In this document: piece by piece, positions 10,878-20,354 of the stretch
How positions within the stretch are numbered: the stretch's first letter is position 1
How the letters are laid out: each line of letters opens with the position of its first letter
From: Stropharia rugosoannulata
Lineage: Eukaryota; Basidiomycota; Agaricomycetes; Agaricales; Strophariaceae
Direction of reading: 5' to 3'
Length of the DNA: 64,000 nt
NCBI GenBank assembly: GCA_028532985.1
Contig: JANCIK010000008.1
Coordinates: 806,001 to 870,000 of the forward strand
Notes under the pieces: model-generated
What the model was told of the DNA's origin: nothing
Databases searched by the model: none
What the model saw: only the letters and a program-made list of their open reading frames with translations
Made by a program: the position numbers and the translations under genes

Positions 10878-12380
10878 TTAGAAAAAAGCTGTAATATCAA
10901 TGCGGAAGGGGTCGTATCGGCTCAGTAACTCTGTAACTGCAACTTTATCTTCTTCCTTGCACGCAACCTTCAACTGGAGCATGCTCCATCGTGCCAGGCT
11001 TGAAGACGCCTCTGTCTTGCGTGTAATGAGGGCTTCGAGAATGTTGAAACACCCGAAAAATAAGCAAGTGTAAGTAAGAGACAGGTTCTGAAGATTTGGG
11101 CATACAGTATCCCCCATTCCATCAGCATCCACGAATCTGGCAAGCACCTTGCTATGAAGCATACGACCATGACCATTGTCATCCGTGAGCTGAGGGAAAC
11201 CACGAAGCGTCGTGAGCTGGGGGCAGTTACGCAGGGCTTCAATGAAAAGGTTCACGTCCATTTTACCTCCTATAAGAAGATATTTAATGTTTGGCGATTG
11301 TTTCAGGAACGGGATTATCGTTGGCGGCACATGTTGGGACATATAAGAGAGCATTAGAGATTCCAACTTGGGGGCTTGGAGTTGAGTAACAAAAGAAAAC
11401 CCGCTTGGTAGAGTCTCTGTAGTAGTCAGATGCCGCAGACGCGGCAGTTCAATTGGTGCAATTTGAGGTAGTAACCCGGGATCTAAAAATTGTATTACGA
11501 AATATGTGAGTGTCTCGAGAGCAGTGCATCGACCAAGGACGTCAGCAAACTGGATTAGATCCGAGAAGTCAACACTGCAGGACAGCCCGGTGAGATTAGG
11601 CCATGGACTACTAGGGCTCTGGCTGTTCATTTGACGAAACGAAAACCCGCTCGACTTCTTCAAGGTTGGCCAAGATAGAATAGGAAGGTTTGTGACCTCC
11701 ACCGCAGGTTGACGACGTCCCCAGCAAGAGAGATCTAATGTGCGTAGTCGAGGCGTATCACTCGGAGTTAATGCCATAATCCGTCCCAACGTTGTTTCTT
11801 CTGCCAAGTCTAGCATTATCCTAAGATGCCTCCAGCGAAGATGGTACGAGAGTATGATGTTCATGGTAGCCTTGTAGAAGTCGCTTAAGCTGTCTGGGAC
11901 ATGAAATTCCATGTAAAGGCGCGGGTCGATGTCGAAATATATGTCTAGTGGCAGGAGGCCTGAACGACAGCCAAACCACTCTTCTATCCCAAGTAATGAT
12001 TCGTAGTTGACCGACTTGAGGTTTATTTTGATGGTTGACCACAAATTCGGCATTGTTAACGCAAGACAACGCCAGCCATGAGAGACATGAGAGAGAAGAA
12101 CTGGCGAGTCCCGGTAGGATAGCGTCGGGTAAGGGTCTAGACATTGTTCAAAGATATACCTCATAACATCATCGGGGACCTGGCTTATTGGCGAAACGGA
12201 CCGTTTGACGGAATGGTGATCGTTCAGAGTACTAATTGCGGTATACTTTGTAGACATTAGGTGGGCAAGACGCCAGGCAGACAATGCCCGCTTCGACTCC
12301 TTGCGTTTTGCTATGTTGCCCGTGGTTAGTCGTATCTGATGGAGATCTAATTTGGTATTGAAGTACTCACCTGTAGACAT
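10878..12380 (-). CDS. F-box protein with LRR-like C-terminal domain
   Basis: The uninterrupted frame is 500 residues, but a strong donor follows codon 3 (ATGTCTACAG then GTGAGT) and an acceptor ends at 12311. Removing 12370-12311 (60 nt) keeps the frame and yields a 480-residue protein, so I prefer two exons (12380-12371, 12310-10878). The F-box is clear (SPISQVPDDVMRYIFEQCLD, then LLSHVSHGWRCLALTMPNLW), at about residues 60-115 of the unspliced frame. The rest is an irregular leucine-rich fold (repeated PRLRTL, PTLKKS, PNLTGL, PKLESL strands), expected to bind a substrate for SCF-dependent ubiquitination. It shares the C-terminal signature FVDADGMGDTVCPNLQNL with most other F-box genes of the window, so they form one clade. 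It lies divergently from the hydrophobin. Confidence 0.85.
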   Translation of the reverse strand: MSTGEYFNTKLDLHQIRLTTGNIAKRKESKRALSAWRLAHLMSTKYTAISTLNDHHSVKRSVSPISQVPDDVMRYIFEQCLDPYPTLSYRDSPVLLSHVSHGWRCLALTMPNLWSTIKINLKSVNYESLLGIEEWFGCRSGLLPLDIYFDIDPRLYMEFHVPDSLSDFYKATMNIILSYHLRWRHLRIMLDLAEETTLGRIMALTPSDTPRLRTLDLSCWGRRQPAVEVTNLPILSWPTLKKSSGFSFRQMNSQSPSSPWPNLTGLSCSVDFSDLIQFADVLGRCTALETLTYFVIQFLDPGLLPQIAPIELPRLRHLTTTETLPSGFSFVTQLQAPKLESLMLSYMSQHVPPTIIPFLKQSPNIKYLLIGGKMDVNLFIEALRNCPQLTTLRGFPQLTDDNGHGRMLHSKVLARFVDADGMGDTVCPNLQNLSLTYTCLFFGCFNILEALITRKTEASSSLARWSMLQLKVACKEEDKVAVTELLSRYDPFRIDITAFF

Positions 12381-12440
12381 TGGTCAAAGTTGTTACGGTG
12401 AAAGGGGTATTGAGTGACTCGGTCTTGACTTGGTGTTGGT

Positions 12441-12469
12441 GGGCGGGGTTGGGGTTGGGTTGGGTCGGG
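12441..12469 (+). promoter_or_regulatory. G-tract cluster upstream of the F-box gene (possible G-quadruplex)
   Basis: Six guanine runs of three or more occur in 29 nt (GGGCGGGGTTGGGGTTGGG and on). It lies 60-90 bp upstream of the minus-strand F-box start, so the C-rich strand is the coding strand. The spacing fits a G-quadruplex; any regulatory role is inference. Confidence 0.4.
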
Positions 12470-13622
12470 CAAAACTCGGGTCATCAATGATTGGTTAGCT
12501 CATTGACATCAAATAAGTATCAACATCACGTACGCTGGCAAAATTGTGGCAAGAGCTTAGAGCGGCGGCTTCCTCGTCTCCCCAACCCTTGGATGCAAAC
12601 CTATCAAAAATTCAAACATTTAAACAAATTGGTGCGTAAGGGAAGAGGAAGCATATTGGGGGTAGCAAATCTTACTATTCACCTCAGTATAACCAGCCAG
12701 AACAACTACGGCGTAAGTCCGGACATGCATAATCTTCAAAAGAAAAAAAGGCAGAAGTGCAAATTTCGGAAGGATAGGTTTGGCTTGGGGCGGGGTACCA
12801 ACAGATAAACATGAAATGAGCTTGACTTGACCCAAAATATGAGAAGGTGGCAGGGGAGTGGTGAAGGCCGCCGAGCAGGAGTGACAAGAACCGATGTGAG
12901 GCGTTGGATAGACTACCAGAATGGCAGGAACAATCGGGAACTGACCTGAGCAGGAAGCCGGATGCGTGTGTATGTGAACTGGACTCGGACTCCGGAGACA
13001 GGGCACCCGGCAACGTCGAGCGCCCCAATTTGCTTGGCCATGCGCTCACTGCAAATATCCGCACATCTCCGGACAGCGCTCATGCTTATGTTCAATAACG
13101 CGCAATTTACAAACTGTGTATCTCAATCTATCTCCCCAGTAGATAGTGTTCGCAACCTAATGGTCGGGTGCACCTCTTATCAGATTCAATGAGCTGTATG
13201 ACAAACATGGTGTGCGAGTTACCCGATTAGTACCGTATTCACCATCATTCATTACAGCTCTTGGTTGTACTATTAGTATTAAACTAGTATGTATACACAA
13301 GAAACAATTATTGAATATATATTAAACCATATGTTCATCAGAACCCAAAGCGGGTCTCCACCAAAAGTCCACCGCATCCCTTCGTACTGACTCCTTCTCG
13401 GGATTGAGATTAGTACGCCATCCACTCCAATGTCCAGCTCGAGGGTCAACTTTTATTAACAATGGTGCTGACAGTGACATATATTCGGACCTGCAGCGTG
13501 CCAATGACTCCTGGGAACTCCGAAGTTCTGCAGTAACATATTGTGTGGTAACTAACATAGCCAAGGAAACCTCGAGACGCAGGCCATTATGGCAGTTTAA
13601 TACCTGCAGCGCTCCAAAAACA
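12470..13622. other. Intergenic between F-box gene and hydrophobin
   Basis: No gene supported. Several overlapping frames occur but none shows protein-like composition or splice logic. CCAAT occurs near 13500, upstream of the hydrophobin TATA box. Confidence 0.4.
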
Positions 13623-13629
13623 TATAAAA
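13623..13629 (+). promoter_or_regulatory. TATA box of the hydrophobin gene
   Basis: TATAAAA lies 69 bp before the hydrophobin ATG, an ordinary distance for a strongly expressed fungal gene. Confidence 0.65.
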
Positions 13630-13697
13630 GACAGCCTAAAATCTCGAAAACTACAGTCGAACAACAATACTACAGTTCTACCTCGCAAATTCTCAAC

Positions 13698-14294
13698 ATG
13701 TTCTCCAAAGCTTCTGCTCTCGCCCTCGCCGCCCTCCCGCTCCTTGCAGCCGCCACTGCCATTCCTGATACTGAGATCGTCGAGCTCTCCAAGCGTGACT
13801 GCGACACCGGCAACCTGCAGTGCTGCCAGTCAACCCAGACCGTGCGTATCTTTCTACCAGATCTCCCGTGTATGCACTCATGACGGTCCGTGTATTTTTC
13901 AGGCCTCTCTCACCTCCCTCGCCCTGCTGAGCAGTGCCCTCGGCCTCTCTCTTCCGCCCATCACTGGGCTCCTTGGACGTATGTACAGCTCCCATCATCT
14001 ATAAAATTGATCCTCTAATTGAAGTTATACGATGTCTACAGTTACCTGCAGTGGAATTACTGGCGTCGGCGCCAGCGGAACCTCCTGGTACGCATTATCT
14101 CATCTTTCTTACGTGTGTTTCAAGAACTAACCACACGCCGTACATAGCTCGGCGCAGCCTGTGTGCTGCACCAACAACTCATTCGTCTGTCTTTCTTCTT
14201 TCTCTCGTTGCATCATTGTCCAGCTGACATTATCAAAATTGTGCAGGGCGGCCTCGTCTCTCTCGGCTGCACCCCCGTCAACCTCAACCTCTAA
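13698..14294 (+). CDS. Class I hydrophobin
   Basis: Five exons join in phase (13698-13841, 13903-13978, 14042-14087, 14148-14184, 14247-14294) to 116 residues. A signal peptide (MFSKASALALAALPLLAAAT) is followed by a short linker ending in KR, then the eight-cysteine core: C-6-CC-32-C-12-C-5-CC-12-C with seven residues after the last cysteine. That spacing, with the long loop between Cys3 and Cys4, is diagnostic of class I hydrophobins, secreted amphipathic proteins that self-assemble at air-water interfaces on hyphae, spores and fruit bodies. The four introns of about 60 nt sit at places typical for basidiomycete hydrophobin genes. The gene stands alone here between two F-box genes and has its own TATA box. 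No missing residue or lesion is seen, so it is probably functional. Confidence 0.95.
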
Positions 14295-14755
14295 GCCACA
14301 ACATGGTCTTCTGGTATGACATCAGACTAGCCGTGTATTAGTCAACTTGGCCTGAACATGTAAGAAACCTGCAGACGGGTAGAGCTGTAGTTGAAATAGA
14401 AAGCAATAAAATCATACATATGCGTATCAGAATAAATGTGAAAAAATTCCCTGAGTATCTATGTTGACTTGTGTACCAGCCATGCCGTAGGTCTAATCTA
14501 TCTATTGGTTTGGATAATGTGTATTTGGTTTGAAAGCATTTGCCAAGCACGAGATTAAGTAGTACTCCGGTAATCGATCGTCGCAAGTTGTCCTAGACTG
14601 TCCTAGTCAGTTGCGATTCAGTCGATTCAGTATGTTTTCAAGCTTTTTCTAACATCCATTTTAATGATCTTCAGCCTCAGGCTTCATCGGCATCATCAAA
14701 CTCTTTCAAGGACACATACCTGGAAAAAAGCTCACTCCCAGTGTAAACACGTCAA
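14295..14755. other. Intergenic
   Basis: No gene or repeat recognised between the hydrophobin stop and the next F-box gene. Confidence 0.4.
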
Positions 14756-16348
14756 ATGGATGCGTTCAACTCTCTGTCCTCCGATCTCTTCCAGTCAAAT
14801 AAAGCTCCCGAAGACTCAGAGCTAGCGTCTGCACGGGAAATGCTGTTATACTGCGAGGTCGAGCTCCCCAATCTTTCCTCGCAAATTTCCAATGCAAAAG
14901 AATTACTTAGGAGACTTGAAGACAAGAAGCGTACCCTGGACAAGCAGGCCCCAGCGCTAAGGCAACTTGTGTCGCCAATACGTTGCGTCCCTCCTGAAAT
15001 AATTTGCCGTATATTTGAGTTATGTCTTGATGGTAAATCCTACAGCCCAATCATATCACTGTATGGATCAACCCCGGTGCTTCTTACCCATATTTGTAGA
15101 GCTTGGCGTCAAATTGCAATCACGACACCCTCCCTGTGGACGGGAATCTTTATTGACTTCACGATATGCAACACAAGACGCCATTCAAAGGATATATGCT
15201 CTTTCGTAAACTCGCAGCTAAATGCAACACGCAAATGGGTTGTTCGCCGTTCAGGGAGTTTGCTTCTCAACATTAGCATTGTTCATGGCGCCTTTCAGGC
15301 AGCGTTTTCGGGTACAAATATTCGCAACCTCTATTATGAAACCATGGACGTCTTTTTCACTTGTCACTTGCGGTGGAGAAATATCAATATCTGGTTCCGT
15401 GGATTAGACAACAGGACTCTGTCACGGTTTCCGACATTTAACCCGCATGACGTTCCCATGCTTCGTACGTTGAATATCAAGCAAGTAGGCCATGACCCTA
15501 GTCGATCCCAATTCCTCAATTATATGCCTATCCTCACTTGCCCTGGACTGAAGAAGTTATCTGGGTTTCGTTTGGATAAATTGAACATACATAAGCATCT
15601 GATACCATGCCTTTCGACTCTTGCACATCTTGACGGCTCTTTCCAGACATGTTCTATGTCCGACATCCCTAACATTCTTTGTCAATGCACTGCTCTCGTC
15701 AATCTCCGCCTCTATATGCGTGAAATACATGTGGCTCAGGGCGACTTGACACCCATGGAGATGCCAGATCTGCGGTACTTGAACTTGACAGAAGAGGAGT
15801 CTAATCATCTTGGCTTTTTACTTGACATAGTAACTGCGCCAAACGTGACTCATCTTAGTCTCAATGGCCCTAGTAGCATGCCAACTACCATAATCAACTT
15901 TCTGAAGCGCTCACAGCAGTTAACAACGTTGGAGCTACGATGTACTGCCACAACATCGGATGTCTTAATTACCGCCCTTCGTTGTTGCCCTCAGCTTAAA
16001 TGCCTCGACGGCCTTCCACTACTGGAGGACGTAGATATAGACATGGCATACAACAATCTATTGACAAGATTGGTGGACGCGGACGAAGCAGGGGATGTGA
16101 TATGTCCAGGACTGGAGTACCTGGACGCCGGACATCACACAATTCCTGTCTTACATTTGGATACTTTACGCTTGGTTGTTGTGCGAAAGACATCAAGCTC
16201 TCACCGTTTAGTACCTTGGGAGAAGCTCAAAGCTGCAATTTCATGCCAGAAGGACGACGAAACCGAGTTACAGGAACTGCTGGCGAAGTGGAACTGCTCC
16301 CAGGTTGACCTGTACTTTGTAGGCTACTGTTGTCCTAGAGACGGATAG
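14756..16348 (+). CDS. F-box protein with LRR-like C-terminal domain
   Basis: A single exon encodes 530 residues. The N-terminus has the clade-typical opening (SSDLFQSNKAPEDSELASAR), a coiled coil at about residues 35-70, then the F-box at about 73-120 (SPIRCVPPEIICRIFELCL ... LLTHICRAWRQIAITTPSLW). Behind it lie irregular leucine-rich strands and the signature LVDADEAGDVICPGLEYLD near residue 440. The protein ends with a short KLKAAISCQKDDETELQELL helix. It would act as the substrate receptor of an SCF ubiquitin ligase; the substrate cannot be told. It is transcribed in the same direction as the hydrophobin 460 bp upstream. No lesion. Confidence 0.9.
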   Translation: MDAFNSLSSDLFQSNKAPEDSELASAREMLLYCEVELPNLSSQISNAKELLRRLEDKKRTLDKQAPALRQLVSPIRCVPPEIICRIFELCLDGKSYSPIISLYGSTPVLLTHICRAWRQIAITTPSLWTGIFIDFTICNTRRHSKDICSFVNSQLNATRKWVVRRSGSLLLNISIVHGAFQAAFSGTNIRNLYYETMDVFFTCHLRWRNINIWFRGLDNRTLSRFPTFNPHDVPMLRTLNIKQVGHDPSRSQFLNYMPILTCPGLKKLSGFRLDKLNIHKHLIPCLSTLAHLDGSFQTCSMSDIPNILCQCTALVNLRLYMREIHVAQGDLTPMEMPDLRYLNLTEEESNHLGFLLDIVTAPNVTHLSLNGPSSMPTTIINFLKRSQQLTTLELRCTATTSDVLITALRCCPQLKCLDGLPLLEDVDIDMAYNNLLTRLVDADEAGDVICPGLEYLDAGHHTIPVLHLDTLRLVVVRKTSSSHRLVPWEKLKAAISCQKDDETELQELLAKWNCSQVDLYFVGYCCPRDG

Positions 16349-19015
16349 TTGTAGGCATAGCACACCATATATCGTATTAAGCTTCAAGACCAAGGACAGT
16401 CTTGTGTGAAAGCACAAGGCGATGGACAGTCAGATCAGCTCTACATGGGTGACCAGCGGTTTGCAGTCATTAGTGCAGATACTCAGGTAAGCCCGTAAGC
16501 CCATAGGGCGCGATACGCGAAAATAGCTGATTTCTTGACTGGTGAGGTGGATATGAGGGTGATCGACCCAGCCGGTGACTCGAGAGTATGACAACAGAGT
16601 AGTGTAACAATGGCCCGCGCACAGCCCCTTCGTAAGTCTGAACACGATACCCGGTCACCGATGTGAGCCGTCGCTGTTGTGCTACAGTTCTTGTTTAACA
16701 TGCGACTAATTCAAGTTATATTCGACTTGTATTAAAGGGTGGAGAGGACTACAAAGAATGTCATTTATATTTGGAGTGTGTTTGCAGAAGCACGGTTAAA
16801 ATGTGTTTAAGTTCAACTTACTGAACATAGAAATGACGGCCTACAAGATATGCTACTCACAGCACGACCAAAGGACGATGAAAGGGGGGTAAAGGGACAA
16901 ACTTCGGGGTCCAGACGCAGAGTCCAGCGACAGTGGAGGGAGGTGGGTGCATATACGCTGAGTCCCCAGGCCCCATTGCCCAAGAAAGGGACAATGGGAT
17001 AGGCAGTCGGACGCGGCCAATGCGCGTTCGGGATGCACGTGATCGCGGTTCTGAGCAGAATTTCACCAAGTCCTCAAACTGGTCCAGTAACTTTTTGTTG
17101 GCCGTGCAATTGTGCAATGTCACACCTCACAACCTTCTATGCGTAAAGTCTCTGGTTACATTAAATAGCCATGCTCAGAGTTGCACCGCTAGCCCGCTCA
17201 TAGTAGTAATTATGTAATATGTTTCCATGGTCACCCTCAATGTAGCCACCAAAGCGAGCCTAAACAAACCTCTTATTGAACTTCGTCTATGCATTTTTGA
17301 ACCAATGAAGACAATTATTGCCGATGAAACTCTGAACATTGAACTGCCAAAGAGCGAAGTATTCCTGGCAGGAAGGTACGAGACCAACGATGTTAAGCAG
17401 CCCAATTAGCAGCCCAATTCCAACTTACGTTGGGCGCCACTCTTCGTTCGCTGTGCACTAGATACTGGAGGACCCTGCTTGAATGCACGGAATGAGTGCG
17501 CCGGGGTCAACACTTGAAGATGCGATGGGAATAAGGAAGCTAGACGACAAGAGGCAGTGCAACAGGTACCGGGAAAGAGGACCACGGAGACGTCGTAAGT
17601 GCAAAGGGACGACGCGGCCAGACGGCGAGAGGCAGCTCAACAAAATGCGTATGCAGCGCTGCGATATGAGTCGAACGGAGCGAGTGTACAGGTTTCAGGT
17701 CGCAGTGCGCGTTCCGGAGCACCCATATTTGACTCTGCGCCTCTGTCGCACAGATCATGCCCTCGCGTTCGATCACCTAGCGCTGGGGACGCGGCTAGAC
17801 AGCAATGAGGCACCGCCGCAGAATGTGTATTCACCCCTAGCTCTGTGACGATCTGCAGCGCATTTCTGGTGAAATCTTCCTCGTTTGTTTTTGGAGCCTG
17901 AGATATGAGGCAGACGGAGTGAGTGTACAGGTTTCGGTTTGCTACAGTGCTCGTGGTATTATGAGCAATGGTGGAATGTCCCACTGGGCAGACAAGGGTT
18001 GTTCAATGTCACGAGTATACTAATTTTTACTCAGCGCATAGTTTTACTCGCCTTGTCATGCAGATCATGCACGTGTGGTCGTTTATACAGGGGCTTGCAA
18101 TATCAATCTTGGGCCGCAGCAGGATAGGAGGGCGCAATGGTATAAGGGCGGAGTGCCGGTCATCGGGGATATACGCCACTGGTCTCCAGCAGGATGTGAC
18201 GAAGCGGACAGAAAGGACAGCGCAACAAGTACGACCAAGAAAGAATGCCAGCAGGGAAGAGCAGAGCGGGAGGGACAGTGTAGATGAAAAAGTGCAGGAG
18301 AATATCTCAGCATGGCGTGGACAAGGGGTGCTTGCAACTTAGTGCCCGTTTCGTTCTTCAGCTGGCGGGATCAATATGGAGAGGCTATGCGGTTGTTGTA
18401 ATGAGATATGGTGACCATGAGAGCGATAGAAAACATGCGAAAGGCTGAATAATGTAGACATAATGAGGCTGGACTTAAAAATGCAGCAGTATCGCGAACC
18501 ATGAGGGACTTCGCTAGCGGGTCTACATTGAGCTCTACTTACCACCGAATCTATCTCCCCTAATTCGCCCAACAATTGGCTCTCCAGGTCCTCAGAAGCA
18601 TAAAGACATATAAATGATATGTTGAGGCCTGGAGGGCGAGAAGGTCCAAGGATGGCGACGGCGGGAATAACAGCGCCCTAAATCGCCAATTACAGGTTTT
18701 TGTAAACTCCACAATTCTGTGGGGTCCTGAACGGTGCCAATGGTGTAGTGGGCCGAGCGAGTGTCGTGGTGTGTGAGGCCATGTGAGGCGGCGACAAGGC
18801 AGAACAGGTAGGTGTCGGGATGAGTCGGTAAGTTGGCCGGACCGAGACCGGACCGGATAAAGAGTCTGCCGCAGTGAGCGGGCGACAGACTCTTGAATGA
18901 GATGGTTGATGCGCGCAACAGGCATCCAATCCTCATGGAGCGGATAAAAACAAATTGCAATAAAGTTAGTAAGAGCACCTATGTCAGGACAGAACATAGA
19001 ACGACAACGAGGACA
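16349..19015. other. Gene-free stretch with dispersed-repeat fragments
   Basis: No gene supported. The stretch holds two fragments of a dispersed repeat (17606-17708 and 17897-17946, described separately) and many chance frames. A pyrimidine/purine-skewed segment at 16860-17050 has no coding logic. Confidence 0.35.
17606..17708 (+). repeat. Dispersed repeat, copy 1
   Basis: The segment beginning GGGACGACGCGGCCAGA and containing CGAACGGAGCGAGTGTACAG recurs at 29,975-30,081 with scattered mismatches. A shorter piece (ACGGAGTGAGTGTACAGGTT) occurs at 17,897-17,946. Class unknown; it may be the edge of a non-autonomous element. Confidence 0.5.
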
Positions 19016-19549
19016 ATGAGGTTGGTGGACTTAAAGGGAACTTTCACGGACAAAGTTCCTTATCTAGAGTCCGACAGGATCCTGAGGTAAGAAGAAAGAA
19101 GTAAAAGGCACCCAAAATTGAGCCAAAGAGCATACTTGGTATGACTTCCTCGACTTCATCAGTCCCTTTTCTCGCGTGTCCATCACTAAACAACTTTCAA
19201 CAAGGGAAAGTCCAAGCTGGATGATTACAGGGGATTTGAAAATCAAGTCGGAATTCAAGAGTGAGTACCATAAATATCAAATAGCTTATGTCAGATGACG
19301 GCAGCTTCAATCCACTAAGTACATCTTACAGGCTGGTCCGATGTTTCAGTGTCCAGGGTACAATATATGCATATTGGAGAGCAGTCGAGTGTTTCATCCA
19401 AACGGTTAGATCAAAGTTTATTTCAGTTATTTGTATGTACGAGTACACAACATAGTATGAAGCAGGATCCAAGCAGCGTCCTTAAACAAATTCATGTCGA
19501 ACTTGGGGACACAGCACATCTCACTTTTGAAATCAGTTGCCAACTTTGA
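19016..19549 (+). CDS. Unrecognised small three-exon gene (tentative)
   Basis: Exons 19016-19086, 19163-19260 and 19332-19549 join in phase (donors GTAAGA and GTGAGT) to 128 residues with protein-like sequence (VDLKGTFTDKVPYLESD, TRESPSWMITGDLKIKSE, SDVSVSRVQYMHIGEQSS). The last codons overlap, antisense, the end of the next gene. No family is recognised. The last part (QLFVCTSTQHSM on) is less convincing and may be intron or 3' UTR, so the gene could end differently or be a fragment. Confidence 0.35.
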
Positions 19550-20260
19550 CGAACGTGAAGATGGTAGCTTGATTTTCGATGGTAAGCTGTATGAGAGAAT
19601 TAGACAGAGCACAATTTTTCAATCAAAAGGACACTTACTGGACCAGTTGCTGTGCCGTCAGCTAACTTCCAACCAGATTCGGGAGGTGGAAAGAGTGCAA
19701 TTTGTGCAGGACTCAAAACACTGTAGGAAAAATATTAAAGTCGGCACATATTCTACCATGATATATATTTATGACTTACATCCATTCGTTCGCACGAGCG
19801 GGGCGGTTGAACGGTTTAGTTATTGCCCATGGGCCACTGTTCTTGCCAAGAGGGATAGTACGATCTGTATTTGCTTCACCCGCGCTTTTCCCGCCGACTG
19901 ACAGGGTGAAAAATCCATGTTCGTTCTGTTTGATATCCCACTGGGTGTCAAGGTAAGTATTGAGAATCTATGTATGATGTAACCGAAGAAACTCACGAAT
20001 GGAATTGGAATGACGTTAGGAGAGAGTGCGGTGACCACATCATGGGAGTTCCCAAGCACAGAGAGAAGTACATTGTTGACAGCGAAATTGATCTTGTAGA
20101 TGCCGTCTTCAAATTGAGGACGAGCATCAGAGCCAACATCAGGGGACGTGGTATTGGCTGCAGGTGCGCTGCTGACGGCAGGCGTGGCAGCAGAGAGGAC
20201 GTTGGCTGCCGTGAGTAGCACAACTACAGAAACGTTGCAGAAGAAAGTGGAGCCGAACAT
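19533..20260 (-). CDS. Small secreted protein, probable beta-trefoil (fungal I66-inhibitor/lectin-like)
   Basis: Four exons (20260-19997, 19940-19780, 19720-19639, 19586-19533) join without a stop to 186 residues; introns are 52-59 nt. The N-terminus is a signal peptide (NVSVVVLLTAANVLSAAT) followed by a Ser/Ala/Thr linker. The mature part has alternating beta strands: FEDGIYKINFAVNNVLLSVL, WDIKQNEHGFFTLSVGGKSA, EWIVLSPAQIALFP, GWKLADGTATGPLTI and IFTFVKVGN. The order (GIY..., W-x-I-...-GFFTL..., EWI..., GW.L..., final V-strand) resembles the pseudo-threefold pattern of small basidiomycete beta-trefoil proteins such as I66-type protease inhibitors and lectins. That is a fold-level resemblance read by eye, not a family match; no inhibitory loop can be pointed to. 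A TATA box lies upstream. Confidence 0.6.
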
Positions 20261-20284
20261 GTTGTTGTTGTTGTTGTTGTTGTT
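20261..20284 (+). repeat. (GTT)8 microsatellite in the leader of the secreted protein gene
   Basis: Eight perfect GTT units lie directly upstream of the preferred ATG (AAC on the coding strand). If translation began at the earlier in-frame ATG at 20308 they would encode an asparagine run before the signal peptide; the start after the repeat gives a cleaner signal sequence. Confidence 0.85.
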
Positions 20285-20347
20285 GATGAGGGATCGCTTG
20301 AAAAACACCGCTGAGTGCTCTGGTGAACCAACACCTTGAAGGCTGGA

Positions 20348-20354
20348 TTTTATA
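20348..20354 (-). promoter_or_regulatory. TATA box of the secreted beta-trefoil-like gene
   Basis: On the minus strand TATAAAA stands 88 bp before the preferred ATG, with a CAT before it. This supports transcription starting near 20320. Confidence 0.55.

Noticed and set aside
20251..20308. Earlier ATG at 20308 for the secreted protein, with an asparagine run.
   Set aside because: It would place a polar Asn repeat before the signal peptide and lies only about 40 nt from the TATA box; the ATG at 20260 gives a normal secretory signal.
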